Source: Neobacillus bataviensis LMG 21833 (GTDB lineage Bacteria; Bacillota; Bacilli; Bacillales; Cytobacillaceae). From it: a stretch of 64,000 nucleotides of DNA. Position 1 is the first letter of the stretch. Every line of letters begins with the position of its first letter. Of the stretch, positions 9,644 through 18,413 are shown piece after piece. The notes under the pieces are model-generated. The model did not search any database, was not told the DNA's origin, and saw only the letters and a list, made by a program, of their open reading frames with translations. The stretch covers positions 1 through 64,000 of the forward strand of contig NZ_AJLS01000038.1 in the NCBI RefSeq assembly GCF_000307875.1, given 5' to 3'. Both the position numbers and the translations under genes were made by a program.

Positions 9644-11944
9644 ATGATAGAAAAGATTAGGATTAAGGAAGTTGCTTCTTATGATTCTACAGGAATTGAG
9701 GTGAATTTGGGTAAGATCAATTACATTTATGGAAGTAATGGTACAGGAAAGACTACTATTTCTGAGATGTTAAGAAATAGAGACAGAGAGAAGTTTTCTT
9801 CTTGTGGCATTGAATGGAAACCAGGCGTTACTGACTTTGACATGTTTGTTTATAATAGGCATTTTGTCGAGGAAAATTTCAATATACGCAGTGATATTAA
9901 AGGCATATTCACTTTAGGCAAAGAATCTACTGAGATTTTAGCTTTAATTGATCAAAAAAAGCAGGATGCTGAAAAACACCAGGGGCGGATTGGAAATTTA
10001 GAAAATAACATAAAGCAAAGAACAGGGCAGTTAGAAACCTTAAAAACAAATTATACAAATCAATGTTGGGATTTAAAGCAAAAATATGATGAAACTTTTA
10101 AAGAGGCATTCACGGGTCTTCGTAATAATAGAGAGAGATTTATGGAAAGGTGTTTGGATGAAGCCGGAAATAACAGCAATGAACTGTTTACATTTGAAGA
10201 ATTAAAAAGCAGAGTAGCTTCTGTCTTTAATGGCCCCCAAGTAAAAGTTGGAGTAATTTCAACAATTCACTATGATAGTTCCATAGAGGAACAATCTATA
10301 TTTCAAACAAAAATTATAGGTAAAAAAGATATAGATATTGCTAGATTGATTTCCAAGCTAAACATCAGTGACTGGGTGCAACAAGGACATAAACACACAG
10401 AAGGAACAGATAGTATATGTCCATTTTGCCAACAAGAACTACCAATCGGTTTTAAGGAAAAGTTGGATGAGTATTTTGATGAAACATACACTGAACAAAT
10501 ACAAACTCTCAACTACTCCATAGAAAAATATAAAGGAGAAACGATTAGCTTTTTTGAACGCATCCAATTTCTTATCGCTGAAGACGTACCTTTTATTAAT
10601 AAAGAGAAAGTAGCTTCCCAATTTGAAATAATGAATTCAACATATAAGGAAAATATTCAATTACTTGAAAAGAAGGGAAATGAACCAAGTAGAAATGTTG
10701 AGTTAAGTTCAATAAGAAGTTACGTTGAGGAAATAAAATCATTGGTTGAAAAGGCGAATATTCAAATAGCAGAATTAAATAGGGTAATTGATAATATCAA
10801 AGCAGAAAAAGCAAGGTTAGTAAAAGATATATGGCGATTTATCGTGGAAGAAAACAAGAGTAATAATGAATATTACATAAGTAATTTAAGAAAAGGGAAT
10901 AGAGCTATTGATGGACTGGAAAAGGGGATTGTCCAACAAGGGGAATACAAAAAGGGGCTAGAAGAAGAGGCTATTGAACTTCAAAATCAACTTACGAGCG
11001 TTTTACCTTCTATTAATGAAATTAATACGCTTCTTAAATCATTTGGTTTCACAAATTTCCAGTTAGCAGAATCTGATGAACGGGGTAATTACAAGATTGT
11101 AAGGGAAAGCGGTGAAGATGCAAACGAAACGTTAAGTGAAGGAGAGAAAACCTTTATTACCTTCCTCTATTTCTATCAGCTTATTAATGGAAGTAATGAT
11201 CAGGACAAAGTAAATACAGCAAGGGTAGTTGCGATTGATGACCCGATTTCTAGCCTAGATAGCAATATACTATTTATGGTAAGCAACCTGATAAATAATT
11301 TAAAGAAAAAGGTAAGGAGTAAAGATTCGAACTTTAAACAATTGATAATATTGACCCACAATGTTTATTTCCATAAGGAAATTTCTTTCAATAAAAGCAT
11401 GAGTAATAAAAGGCAGCCTGATGAAACATTTTGGATTATCAGGAAGACTGGTAATATATCTCGCATTAGTTGGTATGAAGAGAATCCCATTAAGAATTCA
11501 TATGAACTACTTTGGAAAGAATTACGGGAAAATCCTAATTCAATAACAACACCAAATATTATGAGAAGGATATTAGAAAATTACTTTAAGTTCTTCAGGA
11601 ACGTTGATGTTAATGAAATTGTTGAAGGGTTTCCTGATGAGGATAAAGTGGTATGTAATTCGTTACTTTCTTGGGCTAACGATGGTTCACATCATGTGAA
11701 CGATGATTTGTATGTAGATAGCAATCCAGAACAGAATAAGATCTATTTTGAAGTATTTAGAAAGATCTTTATTAATTCTAATCATAAATCTCATTTTAAC
11801 ATGATGATGGGGGACTTTATGATTGATGTTGAAGGAGAGTCTGCCGAACGAGAAGCTACAAGAGAAATCCAATTAGCAGTGGAGCAAGCTGCAGCTAGTC
11901 AGGAGCAGGTAAACAACTATAGAAGGGGTGAGGTATATGAGTAA
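9644..11944 (+). CDS. RloC-like AAA_13 ATPase, putative anticodon nuclease
   Basis: 766-residue ABC/SMC-like ATPase. Walker A is GSNGTGKTT at 30-38, a long coiled-coil middle carries a CPFC pair (Cys259/Cys262) like a zinc hook, then come LSEGEK at 497, Walker B VVAIDDP at 528-534, SSLDSN and switch His572. The C-terminal part has Arg641-x3-Glu645 and, 38 residues later, His683 in NDGSHH. This resembles the Arg-Glu-His nuclease triad of PrrC/RloC. RloC proteins cut tRNA anticodon loops after DNA damage or phage attack and act alone, unlike PrrC. A GGGGGG ribosome binding site precedes it, and its stop overlaps the next small ORF. Toxic activity is inferred; other AAA_13 abortive-infection ATPases are the alternative. 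Confidence 0.68.
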   Translation: MIEKIRIKEVASYDSTGIEVNLGKINYIYGSNGTGKTTISEMLRNRDREKFSSCGIEWKPGVTDFDMFVYNRHFVEENFNIRSDIKGIFTLGKESTEILALIDQKKQDAEKHQGRIGNLENNIKQRTGQLETLKTNYTNQCWDLKQKYDETFKEAFTGLRNNRERFMERCLDEAGNNSNELFTFEELKSRVASVFNGPQVKVGVISTIHYDSSIEEQSIFQTKIIGKKDIDIARLISKLNISDWVQQGHKHTEGTDSICPFCQQELPIGFKEKLDEYFDETYTEQIQTLNYSIEKYKGETISFFERIQFLIAEDVPFINKEKVASQFEIMNSTYKENIQLLEKKGNEPSRNVELSSIRSYVEEIKSLVEKANIQIAELNRVIDNIKAEKARLVKDIWRFIVEENKSNNEYYISNLRKGNRAIDGLEKGIVQQGEYKKGLEEEAIELQNQLTSVLPSINEINTLLKSFGFTNFQLAESDERGNYKIVRESGEDANETLSEGEKTFITFLYFYQLINGSNDQDKVNTARVVAIDDPISSLDSNILFMVSNLINNLKKKVRSKDSNFKQLIILTHNVYFHKEISFNKSMSNKRQPDETFWIIRKTGNISRISWYEENPIKNSYELLWKELRENPNSITTPNIMRRILENYFKFFRNVDVNEIVEGFPDEDKVVCNSLLSWANDGSHHVNDDLYVDSNPEQNKIYFEVFRKIFINSNHKSHFNMMMGDFMIDVEGESAEREATREIQLAVEQAAASQEQVNNYRRGEVYE

Positions 11945-12089
11945 AGAGTGTGAATTCTGTATGTGCCAAAGTAATAAGGGCGTACATGCCGTCGAAGGGG
12001 AATTTGGATATTGGCTGTATTGTACCGAATGTGATAGAAAGATAGAAGATGAATTTCATTATTATAATGAACCGGATGACATCTACTAG
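11937..12089 (+). CDS. Small two-CxxC zinc-ribbon protein coupled to the RloC-like ATPase
   Basis: A 50-residue ORF starts with ATG inside the last codons of the ATPase gene (8-bp overlap), preceded by GGGGTGAGG. The protein has CEFC near the start and CTEC about 25 residues later, then an acidic tail ending in DDIY. The spacing suits a zinc ribbon. The overlap implies translational coupling and a role with the ATPase (cofactor, inhibitor or sensor), but I do not recognise the family. Confidence 0.6.
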   Translation: MSKECEFCMCQSNKGVHAVEGEFGYWLYCTECDRKIEDEFHYYNEPDDIY

Positions 12090-12236
12090 ATTAAAAATGC
12101 TTTCCTATAATTAGAACACTACACGTTTTGACAAATGAACGAGGTATATTGTGAGAATGTGTAGTCCAACATAATAGGTGTTAAAATTGGCGAGCGTTGG
12201 ACATTATTTACCTTACTAGAATATGGGGAGATTGAG

Positions 12237-13229
12237 ATGGACAAGAGAATAAAAGAATTAATTGATATTACAAGAGAAAAATACTGTTTACACGAATATT
12301 ATTTACATACATTTGACATTCATCGTAATACAACAATTTTCAAAGATACGGTTTATAGACTAAGCATGGAATGGTTTCCAAATCATATTAAAAATTGGGA
12401 TGATGAAACCTATAATCCAGAAGGGACAGCATGTATTGAGATAGACATCCATTCAAGAAAGACAAAACATGTGATTTTTAGTGAGGGAATATCAACTGTT
12501 GATGGTATGACGTTTGATTTGAATAACAGGGATGAAATTATCAAGTGGATTGAAAAGGAAACGGGTCTGATTTATGGAAGGCAGTTTGAGTTCTGGAAGG
12601 AAGAAGAAAGGGAGCTTCATTTCAAGGAATGTATAGATGGGGTTGCAGTTTCTCCGTCAGGTTATATTGAATTTAAACTGGATAAAGAAGGGAAACTCAC
12701 CTTACTTTCTGTTTATGGACAGTTTCCTTCTGAAAAACTTGTAAAACAAGAAAAGTATATGCTTTCTCTTGAACAAGTAGAAGAGTTAGCTAAGGAACAA
12801 TTGAAGTTAATTGAGTTTCCAGTCATTGAACAAAAGAAGATCGTTCCCGCATTTGCAATCGAGGAGATTTATATTAAGAATGATTGTTCTTCTACTTTGC
12901 CTTTTGAATTTATTGTAGATGATAAATTTCCTTTGCGAATGGACAAAGTGATAGAGTGGGATGATCCTATTCAAAAAACTTTTCACGGAAAAATATTATC
13001 TCTTGTTGAAAATGTCACACCAGAACAAGCATTTTGGTGTGAACCACATCCAGATTTGCAGCCAATAACAGAGGACGAAATTAAAAAGTGTATCAGTACC
13101 ATTCGGAAATTTTTAAGTCAAGAATACACGAGTGATTCAGGAAAATGGGCATTAATGTCGCTATGTCGAGATAAGGGATACATCCATGCAACATTAAAGG
13201 TAAAGGAACAGAAAGAGCGTGTATTTTAA
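12237..13229 (+). CDS. YcdB/YcdC-like protein, N-terminal part (interrupted gene)
   Basis: 330 residues with no signal peptide and no catalytic motif I recognise. The layout is a repeat of modules: a beta-rich segment (SPSGYIEFKLDKEGKLTLLS), then a helix with LSLEQVEELAKEQLKLIE, then another beta segment. This resembles the PepSY-like repeats of Bacillus YcdB/YcdC proteins; the family assignment is tentative. The stop TAA at 13227 is followed, in the same frame and with only two codons between, by an 89-residue ORF that completes a second module. The gene is therefore probably broken by a nonsense mutation. Confidence 0.6.
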   Translation: MDKRIKELIDITREKYCLHEYYLHTFDIHRNTTIFKDTVYRLSMEWFPNHIKNWDDETYNPEGTACIEIDIHSRKTKHVIFSEGISTVDGMTFDLNNRDEIIKWIEKETGLIYGRQFEFWKEEERELHFKECIDGVAVSPSGYIEFKLDKEGKLTLLSVYGQFPSEKLVKQEKYMLSLEQVEELAKEQLKLIEFPVIEQKKIVPAFAIEEIYIKNDCSSTLPFEFIVDDKFPLRMDKVIEWDDPIQKTFHGKILSLVENVTPEQAFWCEPHPDLQPITEDEIKKCISTIRKFLSQEYTSDSGKWALMSLCRDKGYIHATLKVKEQKERVF

Positions 13230-13235
13230 CGAAAA

Positions 13236-13505
13236 ATGAAGCTATTCATTGACTCGGACACTTATGAAGTATTGAATTACATGGATAATAAGCCGTTTCT
13301 AAAAATGTATATGGATTTAAAAGAAGCAGAGGAAATAAAGGTTACAAAAGAGGAAGCATTTGAGAAATTAAAAGAATTAATAGAGCTAACACCATATTAT
13401 GTATATGATTTTGAGCAAGGGTACTATGTATTATGTGGAAAGTTAGATAGTCACTATGCAGTAAAGGCGTATAACGGTGAAGTTGTTGAATTGAGCGAAT
13501 TGTAA
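13236..13505 (+). CDS. C-terminal continuation of the interrupted YcdB-like gene
   Basis: 89 residues in the same frame as the preceding ORF, separated by one TAA and two codons, with no ribosome binding site before its ATG. It continues the module pattern (LFIDSDTYEVLNYMD, then TKEEAFEKLKELIEL, then VLCGKLDSHYAVKAYNGEVV). I read 12237-13505 as one ancestral gene. Independent translation is unlikely unless the stop is read through. Confidence 0.5.
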   Translation: MKLFIDSDTYEVLNYMDNKPFLKMYMDLKEAEEIKVTKEEAFEKLKELIELTPYYVYDFEQGYYVLCGKLDSHYAVKAYNGEVVELSEL

Positions 13506-13582
13506 TAAAAGCTGTTCTCTCAACAAGAAGCTCATTTTAACGGATTAAAATTATCTTAATTATTTATCTTGGAGGCGTGAAT

Positions 13583-14185
13583 ATGAAGCGAATGGCATTT
13601 CAACCACCAACAGATCACTACAATGAACAGATAGAATCAATAGATGAACAAATTTGTCATTTAATTAAGCAACGAAAGGATCTTTCGAATAATAATCCTG
13701 GTTTTCCAACTAAACACCTTATTGCAAGTTGGTCAAAAAAATATAATTTTTATGAGGATTTTCTAAACAGCATCTTTTCAGATTTCCTACATGAAGAAAT
13801 ATATAAACCAATTGTAGAGCCAAAAGGATTTCTTAAAAATGTACCGATATTAAAGTCATTTGAAAAAGACGATACATTTTACTCGGTAACTTTTATACGA
13901 CAGTTTGGAAATGCAAGTGTTGTTCATTTGAATATTGATAGCAACTCTACTGATGACGTATCTGAGTGGCATCAGCGAGAACATACCCATTTTGAACTAT
14001 CAATAGAAGGTGAAAAGACACATTATGATTGTCGAAATGATGGCGGTGGAGGAACGATGGGACATGAAACCTTTACTTTCATTGTAACGCCTGCATTACC
14101 CGACGATACCTCGAAGATTAAATTAGTCTTTAAGGAGTATAAAGTACCATTCCAAAAACCGACTGGTTTCGAATTTATTATATAA
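13583..14185 (+). CDS. Hypothetical protein
   Basis: About 200 residues. The N-terminus has a short helix IDEQICHLIKQRKDL that looks like the start of a chorismate-mutase-type helix, but no such domain follows. The rest is beta-rich with a His/Glu/Asp-rich segment (WHQREHTHFELSIEGEKTH) and a glycine run (NDGGGGTMGHETF). The start is set at ATG 13583 because GGAGG lies 7 bases upstream; the GTG at 13577 is too close to it. It is not recognised and appears monocistronic. Confidence 0.65.
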   Translation: MKRMAFQPPTDHYNEQIESIDEQICHLIKQRKDLSNNNPGFPTKHLIASWSKKYNFYEDFLNSIFSDFLHEEIYKPIVEPKGFLKNVPILKSFEKDDTFYSVTFIRQFGNASVVHLNIDSNSTDDVSEWHQREHTHFELSIEGEKTHYDCRNDGGGGTMGHETFTFIVTPALPDDTSKIKLVFKEYKVPFQKPTGFEFII

Positions 14186-14283
14186 AGGGGAAAACTAATT
14201 TAGCTAATTAAACCACTCATCTTCTAGCTCACTATGGGCTTTGATGGAAAACGGTGAAAACCTATACTAAATCATTATCCTTT

Positions 14284-14600
14284 AATCTTTTTCTATTGTG
14301 TCTCCCTGTAACTCCCTTGGTTCCCATGTAACTTTGTTCTTCCCTGATGGAACTCAGTTGGTTTCCAAACGGGAAAGAGTCGGGGGAAAGCAGAGAGCAG
14401 TCTATTATGTATTCAGCTTTCAATCAAACGTTTGTTTAATTACAAAACCAATAAAAATCCAAGGCTGGGTCCAATGTGATCCAGTCCTTTTTCTTTTATC
14501 CAATAATCATTTAATCTCCGGTCCAATCTTGTCCAATAGTGTGATCGGTTGTTTTTCAATCATTTTCTATACAGTTTGGAAGAACACTGGATAGAAGAAA
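14284..14600. repeat. Family C non-coding repeat, copy C2 (partial)
   Basis: This shares an ordered block series with 20275-20430: TCTCCCTG, GGTTCCCATG, GTTCTTCCC, AGTTGGT-TCCAAACGG and a purine-rich stretch ending in GCAG. A GGCTGGGTCCAAT...GATCCAG hairpin followed by CTTTTTCTTTT occurs at about 14462-14497. A 98-codon ORF through it is not coding. From 14600 to 14880 I see only AT-rich sequence. Confidence 0.6.
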
Positions 14601-14880
14601 GGGTTCGGTTAGTAAACAAACAGTATTTCAATCAGATCCATTAGAAACGTTCTTTATTTACAATATTGTATTTAAAATAAAGATTCGATGTTTGAAAAAA
14701 AATTAAGATGTTTTCCCCCTTTGATAATGGCTTTTTTAAAAGGGGTTATTATGGTGAAAGAAAAAGTATTTCCGAATCAAAAGGAGCATTAGGAAAAATG
14801 TTGAGTAACAATAGAGGTGTTCTACAATCGGTCCTATTGTGGAGAATATAATGATATATTAAATTTTTTTGTGAAATACC

Positions 14881-14906
14881 CAAACTATTTTTGAACTTTT
14901 TACGGA
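14881..14906 (+). promoter_or_regulatory. Possible ECF-type autoregulatory promoter
   Basis: CAAAC (14881-14885) and CGGA (14903-14906) are 17 bp apart, about 50 bases before the ECF sigma gene. They loosely resemble ECF promoters with an AAC -35 and a CG -10. A TATAAT directly downstream (14907) lacks a good -35, so SigA recognition is less likely. Weak evidence. Confidence 0.3.
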
Positions 14907-14954
14907 TATAATTATAGGGCGTTAATGATTATTGAGGAAGCAAGTGGTGGAAGT

Positions 14955-15506
14955 ATGGATAATGATAAGCGTTTGATTATAAAAATAAAGCGAAACGCAA
15001 GTGATGCTGCAGCGAACGAACTTATCTCGAAATATTACAAAGAGATGTATGCCTTCGTTTATAAGCAAACCCTCGATACAGAATTGTCGCTAGATCTTAC
15101 TCAGGAAATTTTTATAATTGTGTTGAAATCAATTCATAATTACGATAGCAAAAAGGCAGCGTTTCGAACTTGGCTTTATAAGTTGGCATCTAATCGGCTA
15201 ATTGATTATTACAGGTCGAAAAACTACAAAGAAGCACAACGAGTAGAACCAATCGAAGATTACGAATTTGAAGACGAATATGATATGACTATTTCGCTGG
15301 AGTACAGAGAGGATTTTGAAAAGGTTACTGCTCTTGTTAACGAGCTTGATCCAAGTTCTCAGCAAATCATTCGACTAAAACTATTCGGGGAATACACGTT
15401 TCAGGAAATTGCATTGATCGAAATGATTCCAGAGTCGACGGTGAAAACGAAATATTATGCCGCATTGAAACTAATTAGAAAAGGAATGGAGGTTCACCAT
15501 GGATAA
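14955..15506 (+). CDS. ECF-type RNA polymerase sigma factor
   Basis: About 183 residues with sigma region 2 (LDLTQEIFIIVLKSIHNYD, then FRTWLYKLASNRLIDYYRS) and region 4 (LDPSSQQIIRLKLFGEYTFQEIA, then ESTVKTKYYAALKLIRKGM). I prefer the ATG at 14955 (GGTGG upstream) to the in-frame one at 14925. It heads a five-gene operon with a membrane protein in the usual anti-sigma position and an ABC exporter, overlapping the membrane protein by 8 bp. The signal it answers is unknown. Confidence 0.85.
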   Translation: MDNDKRLIIKIKRNASDAAANELISKYYKEMYAFVYKQTLDTELSLDLTQEIFIIVLKSIHNYDSKKAAFRTWLYKLASNRLIDYYRSKNYKEAQRVEPIEDYEFEDEYDMTISLEYREDFEKVTALVNELDPSSQQIIRLKLFGEYTFQEIALIEMIPESTVKTKYYAALKLIRKGMEVHHG

Positions 15507-16257
15507 AGAAAAATTTCATATCCCTTTTCCGGATGAACGAACAATACAGAACCAAATTAAGCAAATTGTCGCTTCAGGCGTAAAACACAATGATTCTTTT
15601 CTTAGTTATTTAAAATCAATGTATCGACAAATCGGGATTAGACAATTAATTTCAGAACGTTCTGAGCTTGTTTTTATCCTATTTATAGCAGTCAATTTGC
15701 TAAGTGTTTTACTAATTAAATCAGGAACTCTACTAGGAGAAGTGGAAAATTTGTATGCCTTTATTTTTCTGATCTCACCAGTTTTATTTATCGCCCTTTC
15801 GGTATACACCTATTCAAATAAAATCATGAATGCTACTTATGAAGTCGAAATGACGTGTAAATATAATGTTTATCAAGTCATAGCATTCAGGATGCTTGCA
15901 TTTAGTATCATAGCTATTTTGGTCAATTCACTGACAATATCCATCATGGTTATGGCATATAATAATGTTCAATTTATTAGGGCATTTATGATTTCCACTA
16001 CAGGATTATTCATCTTTTCCATTGTTTTTTTATATACCTTGATGAAAAGACGTACAACAATTGTCGTGGCTATGACTATCTTTGGGTGGGTAATGGGAAA
16101 TCTCCTTTTAATTTTCAAATTCAACAAATTGTATAGTGACATTCTAGTCAATATGCCGTTATTTGTTTATGCGATTGTCTTATTTGGCTGCATTTGCATT
16201 TACTTTAATTTTTTAAGTAAATTGATTCATTTTAAACATACGGAGGGAGCTTTTTAG
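15499..16257 (+). CDS. Polytopic membrane protein, possible anti-sigma/sensor partner
   Basis: 252 residues. A soluble N-terminal stretch of about 50 residues is followed by about six transmembrane helices. It has no zinc-binding HxxxCxxC motif, so it is not a classical ZAS anti-sigma factor, but it occupies the anti-sigma position with an 8-bp overlap. The N-terminal cytoplasmic part could bind the sigma factor. Alternatively it is an extra membrane subunit of the ABC exporter that starts 1 base after its stop. Confidence 0.65.
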   Translation: MDKEKFHIPFPDERTIQNQIKQIVASGVKHNDSFLSYLKSMYRQIGIRQLISERSELVFILFIAVNLLSVLLIKSGTLLGEVENLYAFIFLISPVLFIALSVYTYSNKIMNATYEVEMTCKYNVYQVIAFRMLAFSIIAILVNSLTISIMVMAYNNVQFIRAFMISTTGLFIFSIVFLYTLMKRRTTIVVAMTIFGWVMGNLLLIFKFNKLYSDILVNMPLFVYAIVLFGCICIYFNFLSKLIHFKHTEGAF

Positions 16258-16258
16258 C

Positions 16259-17134
16259 ATGATTATTGTAAAAGATGTAAGCAAACAGTACGGGGATTTT
16301 TGTGCCTTAAACAATATCAATCTGGAATTCACATATGGCGTATATGGCTTACTAGCCCCAAATGGTGCGGGGAAAACTACGTTGATTAAGATGCTTGCAA
16401 CTCTAATTTTTCCAAGTAAGGGTGAAATCCTATATGAAGGTAAAAACATCCTTGAGATGGACGAAGAGTATCGAGCTTTACTTGGCTATTTGCCGCAGCA
16501 GTTTGGTTTTTATAAAAATTACACACCAAAGCAATATTTATTATATTTAGCTGCCTTAAAAGGGATTGGAAAAAAGGATGCAGTGAATATTATTGAGGAC
16601 CTATTGGAGAAAGTGGCATTAAGCGATGTTACGAATAAAAAAATGAGGAAATTTTCTGGAGGAATGATTCAGCGTGTTGGAATTGCACAAGCACTATTAA
16701 ATGACCCCAAAGTCCTAATTCTGGACGAGCCAACTGCGGGACTGGATCCAAAAGAGCGGGCAAGATTTCGTCATTTACTCTCTGAATTAGCTAGGGATCG
16801 ACTTGTTATTATTTCAACTCATATTGTATCTGATATTGAATCAATCGCCAATGAAGTAATCATGATAAAGAATCAAAGTATCCTTTACAAAGAGTCTGTT
16901 GAAAAAATTTGTGAGTCCCTAGAAGGGGCTGTTTATGAAACAGCGATTAGTTATGAACAATTAGATGAGTTTAGAAAGCAATATGTCATTCTTTCCGAAA
17001 GGCAAGAAAAGGGCAATATGAGTGTTCGCTTTATTCATAAAGGTGAAAGGGAATCAGAATGGCAATTAGTAGTTCCTAATTTAGAAGACGTATTTCTGTA
17101 TGAATACCGTGATGAAATACAAGGGGAAGTGTGA
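16259..17134 (+). CDS. ABC transporter ATP-binding protein
   Basis: 291 residues. Walker A is APNGAGKTTLIK (about residue 34), the Q-loop is in LGYLPQQFG, the signature is FSGGMIQRVGIAQ, Walker B is VLILDEPTAGLDP and the switch His is in ISTHIVSDIES. The C-terminal domain of about 80 residues is typical of ABC-2 bacteriocin/antibiotic-type exporters (BcrA/NatA class). The two following permeases complete the transporter; the substrate is unknown. Confidence 0.92.
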   Translation: MIIVKDVSKQYGDFCALNNINLEFTYGVYGLLAPNGAGKTTLIKMLATLIFPSKGEILYEGKNILEMDEEYRALLGYLPQQFGFYKNYTPKQYLLYLAALKGIGKKDAVNIIEDLLEKVALSDVTNKKMRKFSGGMIQRVGIAQALLNDPKVLILDEPTAGLDPKERARFRHLLSELARDRLVIISTHIVSDIESIANEVIMIKNQSILYKESVEKICESLEGAVYETAISYEQLDEFRKQYVILSERQEKGNMSVRFIHKGERESEWQLVVPNLEDVFLYEYRDEIQGEV

Positions 17135-17139
17135 GTTAA

Positions 17140-18402
17140 ATGAGAGTAATTTTTTATGAATGTAAAAAGGCATTTACTTCGCTAATTCTCATTATGCTTA
17201 TTCTTATATTTACTTCTTTCAATATCTTTACAATTTTTAGTAATGCAGATTTTAAAGAGGAATTGAAAGTTGCTAACGAGTTAGCTGGAACATATGGAGT
17301 TAAGATAACCGATGAATCCTTACAAAAACTCAAAAAGGATCTACAAAAAGACTTGATAAAATTAAATCAAATTACAAGAAAACACACTAACCAGCAATTT
17401 AGCAGTGTTAAAGAATTTTTTGATAGTTTTCATTATAAAGACCGCAATCTATATAGCGATGGGGAATGGAATACTCTAACTAAATTTCTGTTGAAAGAGC
17501 AGTATTTGAGCTTAGCAGAAAATATCGACAGCGAATATGAGAATATGGACTGGAAACAAATTGCTAAGACTAGAACTGAGATGTATGGATTAAGTGGCAG
17601 TGCTGAAAAGACTTTACAAAATGAATACGATAAGCTCTCAAAACGTTTCGAGGAAATGAAAGAAAATGGTGAACATAAAGAGTGGTTTTTCATAGGTGAG
17701 CAGTATAAGATGCACAGCCTTTTGTTCAGAACCATATTTGGACATATGATTTTTGAATCAATGATTATAATTGTGTTAGCAACGGCTTTAATAACAAATT
17801 TTGAATTTGAAAATAAAACACATCTTGTTATGTATCCCACAAAAAGGGGACGACGGTTGATGAAAGATAAGGTTGTCGCTTCCTTGATAGTGGCGACGGC
17901 GATTACAGCATTATTGATATTGATTACTCTTGGTACTTACTTTTTTGTGTTTGATTACTCTTATTTATGGGGCAGTTCGATTAGTAGTGCGTTGAACTGG
18001 GAATATACTTTACCATATATAGCATGGTGGAATCTATCATTTTTATCCTTTCTTTTTTGGAGCATTCTACTTGTCTATGTGTGTATGCTTCTATTTTCAA
18101 TCATTACTTTTTCTATTTCTATTATTGTGAAAAATAGTTATTTTACCTTCTTTATTTTTGCTGCTTTTTTCGCAATAGCTTTAATGGTGCCAGGCTATAT
18201 GCCTACATCGTCACAAATGGTTATTACTTCCTCATATACCCTATCAACACTTGTATTGAATCCACATATGTTCTTTATGGGAAATGCCGGGCTAACTATG
18301 GACAAATATTATGAACTAATTACAGTGGTCGTGTGGACTTTGATCTCCATGATCTTGTGTTTTTACTGTCTAAAAAGATTTAACAAACAGGAAATTTATT
18401 AA
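17140..18402 (+). CDS. ABC-2 type permease subunit 1
   Basis: 420 residues. One N-terminal helix is followed by an extracellular region of about 180 residues rich in Lys/Glu (EELKVANELAGTYGVKI...), then five to six C-terminal transmembrane helices. The cytoplasmic motif NKTHLVMYPTKRGRRLMKDK, before the second helix group, is the coupling segment expected of ABC-2 permeases. It starts 5 bases after the ATPase gene and shares its plan with the next gene, suggesting a heterodimeric permease. Confidence 0.82.
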   Translation: MRVIFYECKKAFTSLILIMLILIFTSFNIFTIFSNADFKEELKVANELAGTYGVKITDESLQKLKKDLQKDLIKLNQITRKHTNQQFSSVKEFFDSFHYKDRNLYSDGEWNTLTKFLLKEQYLSLAENIDSEYENMDWKQIAKTRTEMYGLSGSAEKTLQNEYDKLSKRFEEMKENGEHKEWFFIGEQYKMHSLLFRTIFGHMIFESMIIIVLATALITNFEFENKTHLVMYPTKRGRRLMKDKVVASLIVATAITALLILITLGTYFFVFDYSYLWGSSISSALNWEYTLPYIAWWNLSFLSFLFWSILLVYVCMLLFSIITFSISIIVKNSYFTFFIFAAFFAIALMVPGYMPTSSQMVITSSYTLSTLVLNPHMFFMGNAGLTMDKYYELITVVVWTLISMILCFYCLKRFNKQEIY

Positions 18403-18413
18403 GGAGAAAATTT

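Noticed and set aside
14298-14594. 98-codon plus-strand ORF
   Set aside because: It runs through a family C repeat, has no ribosome binding site, and its sequence parallels a non-coding stretch at 20275-20520 with indels that break the frame.
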